Below are positions 35,235-42,906 of a stretch of DNA of 64,000 nt, one piece after another. Position 1 is the stretch's first letter; each line of letters opens with the position of its first letter. A program made the position numbers and the translations under genes. The stretch lies in assembly GCA_015709655.1 (NCBI GenBank), contig CP054181.1, positions 2,228,207-2,292,206 of the forward strand, in the 5' to 3' direction. This stretch comes from Ignavibacteria bacterium (lineage in GTDB: Bacteria > Bacteroidota > Ignavibacteria > Kapaibacteriales > Kapaibacteriaceae). The notes under the pieces are model-generated. The model saw only the letters and a program-made list of their open reading frames with translations. It made no database searches and was not told the DNA's origin.

Positions 35235-37616
35235 ATGAAAAGCCAAGGTACTTTCTGCTTAGTTGTATGCATTTTATTGATGACAGTAGTTGTGATTAAT
35301 ACGCCAGCTCAAATGCTTGAGCGCATAACCGGCTACTCGTTTACCGGTGACTGGTATCAAACTACACCAATATCCGATAATGAATACATTATTGCTGCCG
35401 GCTATGCGAGGCTTATTCGGTGGAACGTAGATGACCGAACCTTCACCAAGTTGCCAGAAATACCGTGTATGGCACTGACATCGTTTGCTGCCTATGGCGA
35501 CTCATGGTATCTAGGAACCTGGAACGGAACCTTGCTTATTTCTACGAACCAGGGTGTAAGCTGGGAGGAACTTTATACGTTTGATACAGGAATGATGGGA
35601 GTATGGGTGTTTCACGCAACCGGCCAAAAGGTGTACGGTTTGGTTGGTGATGCCGTGTTTATCTATGATACACAAACAAAGAAAGTAAGCGTGGTACTTC
35701 AGGATCAGCCGGGCAGATATACGTGTCTTGATGTGCATGGTCAGGTACTTACCGTTGCGGGAATGACCGGAAAGGTTGTACAAAGCCATGATGATGGTGC
35801 TACGTGGGAAGTCCTGCAGTCTGACAGTGCGAACAGGATATCAGCAATCTGCAGGGTTGACGATACAACCATTGTTTTTGGCGGCAGTGCTACCCGGATG
35901 TGGACTTCGTATGATAACGGCCGCAGCATGACCTACCACACGGTTCTAAGTTCGATGTATTATAATGAAAATGATATTCCAAATATAGAGCATAGTAAAA
36001 TACTCAGCATCGTGTACACCGGTGGTAGGCTGATGGCTGTTGGCCAGATGGCAAAGCTCATGGACTTGCCACACCGTTATGGTTTGTACGTTTCAACGAG
36101 CCAGGGGCAGAATTGGGAGATGAAAACGCTACTGGAAACCCCGCAGGAGCTTCCGGTGCGGTTTCAGATTGCTAATGCAATACTACCACGATCAGACGGA
36201 TCGGTTTACGTCGTAGAGCCGGCTTTTGACGAAGATGGTACTGTTCGAATTACCAGGATTTCGATTAATTATAAAGCAAACACTGATACACTGTTCTTTA
36301 ATCTGAACGTCATGGATCCGAATCCGGTGCCAAATAGTAAAAATCTGCCCTATATTGGCAGGTATTTGTTGACAACGGATGGAACTCTGTATCGCCTTGT
36401 AATTGTTATAACTGTTTTAGATGACAAGTCCGATAATTACAGTAAAAATGAGTATCTGAATATAATCCAAAAAAGTACCGATCGGGGTGTGACATGGATA
36501 ACTACCGGTGAATTAACAACAGATCTGCGGATTAACTCATGGTATATTGGCGACGGTAATATATACGTGTATTTGGCTTCTGGAGGTGAGTCACCTCCTT
36601 ATCTGGCAGTTTCTACCGACGGCGGTTTGACGTTTACTATCTCCAAACCGGTCACGAGTTTATTGAGTAAAATAGTGGGTGATGTGCATGGCCGGCAGAC
36701 GATTGGGTACTCAGGCTATAGTAACGACACTGTCGGCTCGGTAATCCAATCAGGGTTGCTGTTTGATGTGCAAAAAGACGGAACATGTACCCGTATCGAA
36801 CTGCCGAAGCTTGCAGAAAAATTATCGGTCAGTGAGCCTGTGATATACAAAGACTCTCTATACCTAGCAGTATGCGAGTTTGATGAGGATGGTAGGGTTG
36901 CTCACGCTTGGATACTCTCAAGTTCGCTTCCTGTTTCCGACTGGAAGGTACACCTGATCCCATTTGGGTTTGATAATTTACAACCGTTTGTCAGAGTATC
37001 TTTATGGACTGTAACGGATAGGCATATCTATCTAAAATCGGGTCAGCTTCATGTGGCAGATTTCGATGCTGAATCCGGAACGGTGACGGAACAGAATGTC
37101 ATGCCTGAAGTTGATCTTACAGATCCCTGGAATCAGGCTGTGCAACTGTCGAACTTTGTAGCATTTGACGATTATTTGTTTTTTACGATAGGTCAGACAA
37201 TAAAGGTACGTTCAAGGTATGAAACCCAATGGCATTCTATTTCCCGCTGTTACGGTCCCGAGTCCGGTTTTTATATAAACATCTTTCAATTGGATTCGGT
37301 AACCTGGTTTGTTGCACGTCCCGATGCACTGTACCACCTACATCTTGATGCTCCCGCTACATCGGTATCCGAGTACCCGCAGCAGGAGAGTGATGTTCGC
37401 AGCATCGTAATTCAGCGCGATCAGCCGCTGCAGCTTGATAATGCTACGATTACAGCGGTACTTTATACAAACACCGGTGAAGCAGTGGCTACGATACCGG
37501 TAGTGAACGGGGTACCGTATGAGGTGCCGGTGTCACAGTTTGCACCAGGCGTGTACTACCTTGTTGAGAAAACACCGCAACAGCCCCGGCTGACAAAGGT
37601 TATGGTTACGCCGTAG
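35235..37616 (+). CDS. Secreted beta-propeller-like protein with sorting-domain-like tail
   Basis: About 793 residues from the ATG at 35235, chosen because AAGGTG lies about 6 bases upstream and a signal peptide follows directly (FCLVVCILLMTVVVINTPAQ). The body has repeated BNR/sortilin-like motifs (STNQGVSWEELYTF, SHDDGATWEVLQ, STDGGLTFTI, STDRGVTW), typical of multi-bladed propellers. The end (NTGEAVATIPVV, FAPGVYYLVE) resembles a divergent type IX sorting domain. It starts 27 bases after the Cys-rich gene, so they probably share a transcript. No catalytic signature is visible. Its 3' end overlaps the convergent MBL gene by 11 bases. Confidence 0.75.
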   Translation: MKSQGTFCLVVCILLMTVVVINTPAQMLERITGYSFTGDWYQTTPISDNEYIIAAGYARLIRWNVDDRTFTKLPEIPCMALTSFAAYGDSWYLGTWNGTLLISTNQGVSWEELYTFDTGMMGVWVFHATGQKVYGLVGDAVFIYDTQTKKVSVVLQDQPGRYTCLDVHGQVLTVAGMTGKVVQSHDDGATWEVLQSDSANRISAICRVDDTTIVFGGSATRMWTSYDNGRSMTYHTVLSSMYYNENDIPNIEHSKILSIVYTGGRLMAVGQMAKLMDLPHRYGLYVSTSQGQNWEMKTLLETPQELPVRFQIANAILPRSDGSVYVVEPAFDEDGTVRITRISINYKANTDTLFFNLNVMDPNPVPNSKNLPYIGRYLLTTDGTLYRLVIVITVLDDKSDNYSKNEYLNIIQKSTDRGVTWITTGELTTDLRINSWYIGDGNIYVYLASGGESPPYLAVSTDGGLTFTISKPVTSLLSKIVGDVHGRQTIGYSGYSNDTVGSVIQSGLLFDVQKDGTCTRIELPKLAEKLSVSEPVIYKDSLYLAVCEFDEDGRVAHAWILSSSLPVSDWKVHLIPFGFDNLQPFVRVSLWTVTDRHIYLKSGQLHVADFDAESGTVTEQNVMPEVDLTDPWNQAVQLSNFVAFDDYLFFTIGQTIKVRSRYETQWHSISRCYGPESGFYINIFQLDSVTWFVARPDALYHLHLDAPATSVSEYPQQESDVRSIVIQRDQPLQLDNATITAVLYTNTGEAVATIPVVNGVPYEVPVSQFAPGVYYLVEKTPQQPRLTKVMVTP

Positions 37617-38379
37617 TAATGTCCAGCTCAAGATTGTCGTAAGCAAGGGCTACGCCCACAGGGAGCCTCGCCGATGTTTCGGTGTGCAGTACCTGGTGTG
37701 CGATATGCGTGAGGTAGGTTTGGCCTGGCTGTAGTTGCTCAATAATGTGGAGTGACTCCGGTATTGAAAAATGCGTAGGGTGTTTCTTCCAGCGTAACCC
37801 GTCCAATATCAGCGTGTCCAAGCCCCTTAACAGTTCCATTGAAGAGGATGGAATGTTGTTGGTGTCGGTACAGTAAGCAAGGTTACCAATACGGTATCCG
37901 TTCACATTCATCGATCCATGTAGCAATGGTATAGGGGTTATTGGAATATCGCCGATGGTGAAGGGGGCTTGGGTAATGGTGTTCAGATGGACGTTCGGCG
38001 TGGAGGCGCCGGTGGGCTGCACTAAGCCAAACGCGTAGGGAAAGGTTGACCGGATAACGGCAAGCGTTTCGTTGGTACCGTACACTTCCACAGGGCTGCC
38101 GGAGCGGAACGAGTACGGGCGCAGGTCATCGAACCCACCGATATGATCGTAATGATGGTGGGTATAAACAACACCGTGGATATCCAGTACGGTATGAGTG
38201 AGCATCTGCTGCCTGAAGTCCGACGATGTATCAATCACAACTGTCGTTGTGTTAGAGCGTATTAACAGCGATGTTCGCAGTCTTTTATCATGAGGATCGG
38301 TGCTCAGACATGTATCGCATGTGCACGACACCGTTGGCACACCGGTACTGGTACCGCTTCCAAGGATAACGGCCTTCAT
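37606..38379 (-). CDS. MBL-fold metallo-hydrolase, PhnP/RNase Z-like
   Basis: A 257-residue metallo-beta-lactamase-fold hydrolase. The start VILGSGTSTGVPTVSC with CTCDTC is the PhnP-type extra zinc site. The HHHYDHIGGFDDLR motif is the HxHxDH dinuclear metal site, with further ligands in PIPLLHGSMNV and TYLTHIAHQ. PhnP itself is a cyclic-phosphate phosphodiesterase; the substrate here is unknown. The ATG shares one base with the lipA stop, so it is in the lipA transcript. Confidence 0.85.
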   Translation of the reverse strand: MKAVILGSGTSTGVPTVSCTCDTCLSTDPHDKRLRTSLLIRSNTTTVVIDTSSDFRQQMLTHTVLDIHGVVYTHHHYDHIGGFDDLRPYSFRSGSPVEVYGTNETLAVIRSTFPYAFGLVQPTGASTPNVHLNTITQAPFTIGDIPITPIPLLHGSMNVNGYRIGNLAYCTDTNNIPSSSMELLRGLDTLILDGLRWKKHPTHFSIPESLHIIEQLQPGQTYLTHIAHQVLHTETSARLPVGVALAYDNLELDITTA

Positions 38380-39248
38380 TACACGTGACGTTCTGCATGG
38401 TATGAGCTGCGGACGAGCGGCCCGCTTTCAACATAACCAAAGCCCATTTCCAACCCGATTTCCTTGTACTTACGGAACTCATCGGGGTGAACATACCGGT
38501 CAACCGATGTGTGGTTCTTGGTTGGCTGCAGGTACTGTCCCAGGGTTAAAACATCTACGCCAATTTGAACAATATCTTCCATCGTGCGGACAACCTCGTC
38601 GAAGGTTTCACCCAGACCAAGCATGATCCCGGTTTTCGTACGAAGGCCGGCTTTTTTACTTTCGGCCAGAACATTCAGTGACCAATCGTAGCGAGCCTGC
38701 GGACGCACGTACTTGTACAGGCGGGGAACGGTTTCGGTATTATGTCCCATGATATCGGGCATTGTCCGAAACACTCTGTGCATATTATCAAGATTGTTCT
38801 TAAAATCAGGAATCAGCAGCTCTATTGTGGTTTTCGGCGCCAGTGCCCTGATAGCACGAACCGTGTCGGCCCAGATTTCAGAACCGCCGTCCTTTAAATC
38901 GTCACGGTTCACGCTGGTAACCACGGCATGCTGAAGTTTCATTGCAACAACCGCCTCTGCAACGCGGCGTGGCTCGTCAAGGTCAACCGGCAAAGGCCGT
39001 CCGGTACGCACAGCACAGAACGAACACGATCGCGTGCAGGTATCGCCGTGAATCATGAACGTAGCAGTACCTGCATTCCAGCATTCGGTAATGTTTGGGC
39101 AGCGTGCTTCTTCACACACCGTATGCAGGGCTTTAGAGCGCATCATTCCCTTTACGCGGGCGTAGTCTTCGCCACCGGGGGCTTTTACTTTAAGCCATTC
39201 CGGACGTCGGGGAGCGGGGACAGTTGTTTCAGTTGTCTGGTTACTCAT
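38379..39248 (-). CDS. lipA: Lipoyl synthase
   Basis: Radical SAM enzyme that inserts two sulfurs into octanoyl groups on E2 or GcvH lipoyl domains. The 289 residues have both cluster motifs: Cys45, Cys50 and Cys56 (CEEARCPNITEC) for the auxiliary cluster, and Cys71, Cys75 and Cys78 (CTRSCSFC) for the radical SAM cluster. The C-terminus (VESGPLVRSSYHAERH) carries the conserved RSSYHA. It overlaps the gene before it by ATGA. Octanoyltransferase (lipB) is not in the window. The double-lipoyl E2 at 8204 would be a client. Confidence 0.96.
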   Translation of the reverse strand: MSNQTTETTVPAPRRPEWLKVKAPGGEDYARVKGMMRSKALHTVCEEARCPNITECWNAGTATFMIHGDTCTRSCSFCAVRTGRPLPVDLDEPRRVAEAVVAMKLQHAVVTSVNRDDLKDGGSEIWADTVRAIRALAPKTTIELLIPDFKNNLDNMHRVFRTMPDIMGHNTETVPRLYKYVRPQARYDWSLNVLAESKKAGLRTKTGIMLGLGETFDEVVRTMEDIVQIGVDVLTLGQYLQPTKNHTSVDRYVHPDEFRKYKEIGLEMGFGYVESGPLVRSSYHAERHV

Positions 39249-39751
39249 GGTAATGGTTTCAATAAGGCCGGATACAGTTTTTTAGCCATATCGGGCACGA
39301 CATCAAGGACAGTTTCCGGCGTTTTATAAAGATTTTTAGCTTGGTATTCAGGATCTGCCATCTTAAACTCAACATCGTACACGTATGCATTCATGAGTAC
39401 ACGTCCGCCACGACGGAAGAAATTACCCTGAACCACCTTGTCGGCCTTTAATTTTGCTACAGCGCGCCACACATCGCTTTCAAACTGGACATTGGTAGGG
39501 TCCAGGTTGAACTCGCTGGTTACCAGGTCAACAGAATCCTGCGGAATCATCACGAAGGCAGTTTGTGCGGGATCGGTATTGACCAGCATACGTCGGAGCG
39601 AATCGGCAAGATCGAACGACCATACATTCAGGCTCACTTCGCCGTCCATATTGCGGAAGGGGAGCACTACCACTCTGGTTTGAGCAACAGCGGGGAGCAG
39701 AAAACCTGCAGTGATACCAGCAAGGAGTGTCCACCAGATTGTTTTATTCAT
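39245..39751 (-). CDS. Secreted protein of unknown function preceding lipA
   Basis: A 168-residue protein with a signal peptide (LLAGITAGFLLPAVAQ). The mature part starts TRVVVLPFRNMDGEVSLN and includes KADKVVQGNFFRRGGRVLMN, the pattern seen in TolB N-terminal-like or CsgG/FlgO-type envelope proteins. AGGTGG lies about 6 bases upstream of the ATG. It overlaps lipA by four bases. The link to lipoylation is positional only. Confidence 0.65.
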   Translation of the reverse strand: MNKTIWWTLLAGITAGFLLPAVAQTRVVVLPFRNMDGEVSLNVWSFDLADSLRRMLVNTDPAQTAFVMIPQDSVDLVTSEFNLDPTNVQFESDVWRAVAKLKADKVVQGNFFRRGGRVLMNAYVYDVEFKMADPEYQAKNLYKTPETVLDVVPDMAKKLYPALLKPLP

Positions 39752-39781
39752 GATTCCACCTATTCATAATGCGATACTGAG

Positions 39782-40108
39782 TTACAAACGTTTTTGTAGT
39801 TCACCAAGCAGATCTTCAAGGTGCTTCAGCAGGACCTGAGCCCCTTCCCAGTCTCCGGATTTACAGCATTCAATAATATCTTTTCCGAGTGGGGCAAGAT
39901 GGGTAAAACCAAACTGTGCAAAAGAGCCTTTAATGGTGTGACCCAGGCGATACAACGCTTCCGGATCGGATTTGGTTACGAATAACGAGTGAGCATCGTG
40001 TAAATCCGACAGCCATTGCTGGGTAAACAGTGGCAACAGGTCAGCCAGTACCGGGTCAGTAGGCAGTGTATCGGGAAGGCGATATGGAACAGATGATGGG
40101 TTTGACAT
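39782..40108 (-). CDS. Stand-alone Hpt (histidine phosphotransfer) domain protein
   Basis: A 108-residue all-helical protein that relays phosphate in multistep His-Asp signalling. The phosphorylated histidine is His57 in RLGHTIKGSF, followed by the expected glycine-containing helix-turn (LAPLGKDIIECC). No kinase or response regulator gene is adjacent, so its partners are unknown. The ATG lies inside the P1 helix of the RNase P RNA gene and the AGGAG about 7 bases upstream overlaps that RNA's 3' part, so this gene is presumably read from the rnpB transcript. No later in-frame ATG gives a complete Hpt domain. Confidence 0.85.
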   Translation of the reverse strand: MSNPSSVPYRLPDTLPTDPVLADLLPLFTQQWLSDLHDAHSLFVTKSDPEALYRLGHTIKGSFAQFGFTHLAPLGKDIIECCKSGDWEGAQVLLKHLEDLLGELQKRL

Positions 40109-40506
40109 GGGAAGACTCCTGTAAGCCGAATTCTGTCTGCTTCACCGTAGTGAAGGAGGCAGCCATTTATCTGGGACTGCCGTTGCCGGCAGCCTCGAGC
40201 GATCTACCCGGAATGTTGCCGTGAGGCGGTGTTGGACGTCACCTGTGCCGAAGCACACACATGCCTGCTTGATCTTGCTCCGCACGGGGTTTGCCGAGCC
40301 GGATGGTCGCCCATCCGCTGGTGGGCTCTTACCCCACCATTTCACCCTTACCCGCCGGGGCGGGCGGTATCTTTCTGTTGCACTTTCCGTCGGCTTTGCT
40401 GTTCCCAGCATTACCGCCTTTCTGTTAGGAAGCGTGCTGTCCAACGGAGTTCGGACTTTCCTCATGGCGTGTTGCGCCACGCGGCTGCCCGTTGTCCCCC
40501 CGTGTC
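40104..40506 (-). ncRNA. rnpB: RNase P RNA (class A)
   Basis: Catalytic RNA that trims 5' ends of pre-tRNA. On the minus strand the universal GAGGAAAGTCCGAACTCC lies near the 5' side (about 40449-40466) and GAATTCGGCTTAC near the 3' side (about 40120-40132). The ends are set by P1: GACACGGGGGGAC (40494-40506) pairs with GTCTTCCCATGTC (40104-40116), with 12 of 13 positions paired (two G-U). The gene sits 7 bases after the COG1579 stop. Several open frames cross it (40142-40741) but are not genes. Confidence 0.92.
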
Positions 40507-40513
40507 AAACCAA

Positions 40514-41266
40514 TCATCCATTCTCTTCTTCAAATGCTGTTTCAACTTCGGTGATAACATCTTCGGTGACCAAAATACGACCGCAGTTCTCACAGGTGTA
40601 CATTTTGTCGTGATTATGTTTCATTTCCATTATGCGCTGGCTTGGTATTGCCGAGAAGCAGCCGCTGCACGAATCGCGTCGGATCGAAACAATTGCTTCG
40701 TGATGAAACGTCCGAATCCGCTCGTATTCGGCTTCGAGTGAGTCATCGATCGCAGCAATTGTCTGTAACCGCTGACTTATAAACTTCTTTAGTTCTTCGC
40801 CTGTATCGCCTTGCATTACTTCTAGCTCTTTCCGTTTATCGTCGAGCGCCTGTTGAGCTGTGTTGACCTCGGCCTGCTGAGCATCGCGTGTGGCGTGCAG
40901 ATTCTCGTCGGTAACACCAATCGTTCGCAGTTTTTCTTCAAGCTCAGCACGCTCGTTCTTGATGAACTCGATTTGCTTGGTAATAGCGTCGAACTCCTTG
41001 TTGTTGCGCACCTTGAACTGCTGACTTGAAAGTTTTGTTTCCTTATCGTTGAGCTCCAGGATGGTCACATGACCTGTTCCGTTAAGATGCTCAATCTCCT
41101 TAATCTTTTCAACTGTTTCAGACAAGGCGTTCAGTTTTTGTTCAAGAACGTCCTCCAACTGTTTTACTTGTACCGGAAGGTCGCCTAACTCTTCTCGTAA
41201 TTCGTCAAGGTGCTGGTCGATTAGCGAGAGGCGGAAAAGGAGTTTAATTTGGTCGTTCATAGACAT
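40514..41266 (-). CDS. COG1579-like coiled-coil zinc-ribbon protein
   Basis: A 250-residue protein: a long antiparallel coiled coil (about 15-180, rich in Glu, Lys and Leu heptads) followed by a C4 zinc ribbon with CSGCFS and CENCGR. The family is conserved in many bacteria and is suspected to bind nucleic acid, but has no confirmed function. There are two start options; the second ATG (41260) has the better AGGA spacing. It follows the Nif3-like gene by 28 bases, a pairing that recurs in this phylum. Confidence 0.85.
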   Translation of the reverse strand: MSMNDQIKLLFRLSLIDQHLDELREELGDLPVQVKQLEDVLEQKLNALSETVEKIKEIEHLNGTGHVTILELNDKETKLSSQQFKVRNNKEFDAITKQIEFIKNERAELEEKLRTIGVTDENLHATRDAQQAEVNTAQQALDDKRKELEVMQGDTGEELKKFISQRLQTIAAIDDSLEAEYERIRTFHHEAIVSIRRDSCSGCFSAIPSQRIMEMKHNHDKMYTCENCGRILVTEDVITEVETAFEEENG

Positions 41267-41294
41267 CCTGATTACTGTTGAAAAGCGTTTGTAG

Positions 41295-42071
41295 TTAAGG
41301 ACTGTAATACTGTACAGGGTTTGTGATAATCTGAGAAGTGTGAAATCTGATGTGGGGACATAGTGACTGAAGCTCAGAGGTCAGAGCATGAGGCACAAAT
41401 TGTTCCATTTCAAAATGCCCAGGGTCGATGATGGCTATTTGGTCTTTAGCAGCCATAAACGAATGATATTTAACATCTGCGGTGATGAATACGTCGGCAC
41501 CGGCAGCCACTGCGTCACCGTAATACGAGAAACCTGAGCCCCCTACCATTGCCACAGTATGGATATGGTCGCGGCTGCCGGCAGAAAACCGTACCGGATT
41601 GCCACAAACGGTAGCCACAGTATGCACGAAATCCATCAACGGTACCGGCTGGCGTGTCTGTGCAACGATACCCATATTCTCCTGTGGCGCAGCACGAAGA
41701 ACCCGCATCTGCAATAAGCCCAGCTTACTGCAGAGGAGGGCATTGGTTCCCTGCGGATACACGTCGAATGCAGTATGAACGCAGATCAGTGATAGATCTG
41801 CCCTAATCAGCTTTGATACCAGCCTGCCCGTTCTGTCGGATAACGCAATGCGGTGCAGTGGACTGTACACCAACGGATGGTAACTAACGATAGTATCAAC
41901 TCCCAGCGCCTCGGCTTCTTCTATCACCGCATCAGTTACATCGAGTGTAACCATGACCTCCAAAACGTTGTTTCGGGTATTCTCTACCTGGAGTCCCACC
42001 GGGTCGCCGCTAACGGCTACGTGTAATGGGAGTACTGACTCAATTGTGCTTAGGAATGAATGCACCTGCAT
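41295..42071 (-). CDS. Nif3-like dinuclear metal-centre protein (COG0327)
   Basis: A 258-residue member of the Nif3/YbgI family, which forms hexamers with two metals per subunit. The metal-binding residues lie in VSYHPLVYSPL and CVHTAFDVYPQGTN in the first half, and in TADVKYHSFM and DPGHFEMEQ in the second. The enzymatic role of the family is unproven, although some databases call it GTP cyclohydrolase 1 type 2. Its ATG has no Shine-Dalgarno, and a TAAATTTG -7 box sits seven bases before it. Confidence 0.88.
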   Translation of the reverse strand: MQVHSFLSTIESVLPLHVAVSGDPVGLQVENTRNNVLEVMVTLDVTDAVIEEAEALGVDTIVSYHPLVYSPLHRIALSDRTGRLVSKLIRADLSLICVHTAFDVYPQGTNALLCSKLGLLQMRVLRAAPQENMGIVAQTRQPVPLMDFVHTVATVCGNPVRFSAGSRDHIHTVAMVGGSGFSYYGDAVAAGADVFITADVKYHSFMAAKDQIAIIDPGHFEMEQFVPHALTSELQSLCPHIRFHTSQIITNPVQYYSP

Positions 42072-42078
42072 CGGACAG

Positions 42079-42086
42079 CAAATTTA
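42079..42086 (-). promoter_or_regulatory. TAAATTTG -7 box for the Nif3-like gene
   Basis: Exact TAnnTTTG match on the minus strand, seven bases before the ATG at 42071. It forms a divergent pair with the box at 42132-42139 in a 73-base intergenic gap. Confidence 0.4.
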
Positions 42087-42131
42087 CGGAACTGAATGGT
42101 GTTCATGCGCAATGCGTGGCTGAAACCAGCG

Positions 42132-42139
42132 TAATTTTG
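42132..42139 (+). promoter_or_regulatory. TAATTTTG -7 box for the metH upstream gene
   Basis: Exact TAnnTTTG match five bases before the ATG at 42145, which has no Shine-Dalgarno. A leaderless message is therefore likely for this gene and the metH behind it. Confidence 0.45.
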
Positions 42140-42144
42140 TTTCA

Positions 42145-42906
42145 ATGAAAATCATGAGTGCAGTTTTGCATTGGTCGGTATCACCACGGATGTGGGGGCT
42201 GCTGATGTGCATGGTGTTTGTTGTTTGCTGTCAGGTAACGCTGCAGGCACAGAAAACCGGTGAGCAGCCTCCACCTGATGACAGCGTTATCGTCTTCAGT
42301 CCTGCACTGCCTCTGCTCACTGACGAAGCGGCCGCAAAAGCAGCCATCGTTCATACGGGTGGTTTTAACCTTTTGTTTTCGCAGTCAGGATGGGGGGCAG
42401 GGGGCTTTTACTCATACAGGCTGGGCGACAACAGCTCGATTGTTGTGAGTGTGGATATCAGCGGACGCCGCAATACAGATGAGTTCGAGAATGCGTGGCT
42501 GGGTCCAATACCAGTTGTAGCCGAAAAAGTAAACCGGCTGTTTATGATACCGGCCACCATCGGCTTTCAGTATCGCCTGTTTGCCGACGACTTGCAGGAC
42601 TCGTTCCGTCCGTTTGTTATGGCCGGGTTTACACCCACGCTGATCCTGCAATCTCCATACATCAGGGACGGAATTTACTATGAGTTTTTTCAGTCGTTTG
42701 GGTATGCCAGGACGTATCTGCGCTGGGGCGGTGTATTTGGAGTTGGCTCGATGTTTGGGAATATAGCCGAAGGGTCTGTAGTGGGATTTACCGCCCGCTA
42801 CTACACCATACCCTTTGGAGGCGACGGATTGGAAAGTATGCGTGATTTCCCGATAACAAACTTTGGCGGTGTTTTTTTAACGCTTAGTGCCGGGTGGACA
42901 TGGTAA
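42145..42906 (+). CDS. Predicted outer-membrane beta-barrel protein
   Basis: A 253-residue secreted protein. After a signal peptide ([20 protein letters not shown] inside the N-terminal 40 residues) the sequence alternates polar and aromatic residues in short strands ([36 protein letters not shown]) and ends [11 protein letters not shown] with a terminal aromatic residue, the usual sign of an outer-membrane beta barrel. No specific family is recognised. Its 3' end overlaps the metH start region by a few bases, so it is in the metH transcript. Confidence 0.7.
   Translation: MKIMSAVLHWSVSPRMWGLLMCMVFVVCCQVTLQAQKTGEQPPPDDSVIVFSPALPLLTDEAAAKAAIVHTGGFNLLFSQSGWGAGGFYSYRLGDNSSIVVSVDISGRRNTDEFENAWLGPIPVVAEKVNRLFMIPATIGFQYRLFADDLQDSFRPFVMAGFTPTLILQSPYIRDGIYYEFFQSFGYARTYLRWGGVFGVGSMFGNIAEGSVVGFTARYYTIPFGGDGLESMRDFPITNFGGVFLTLSAGWTW

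Noticed and set aside
40142-40741. Several open frames of 112-170 codons
   Set aside because: They lie over the RNase P RNA and the start of COG1579; the RNA signatures are unambiguous.
42072-42144. Cobalamin riboswitch upstream of the metH transcript
   Set aside because: The gap is only 73 bases and has neither the B12-box nor room for the fold.
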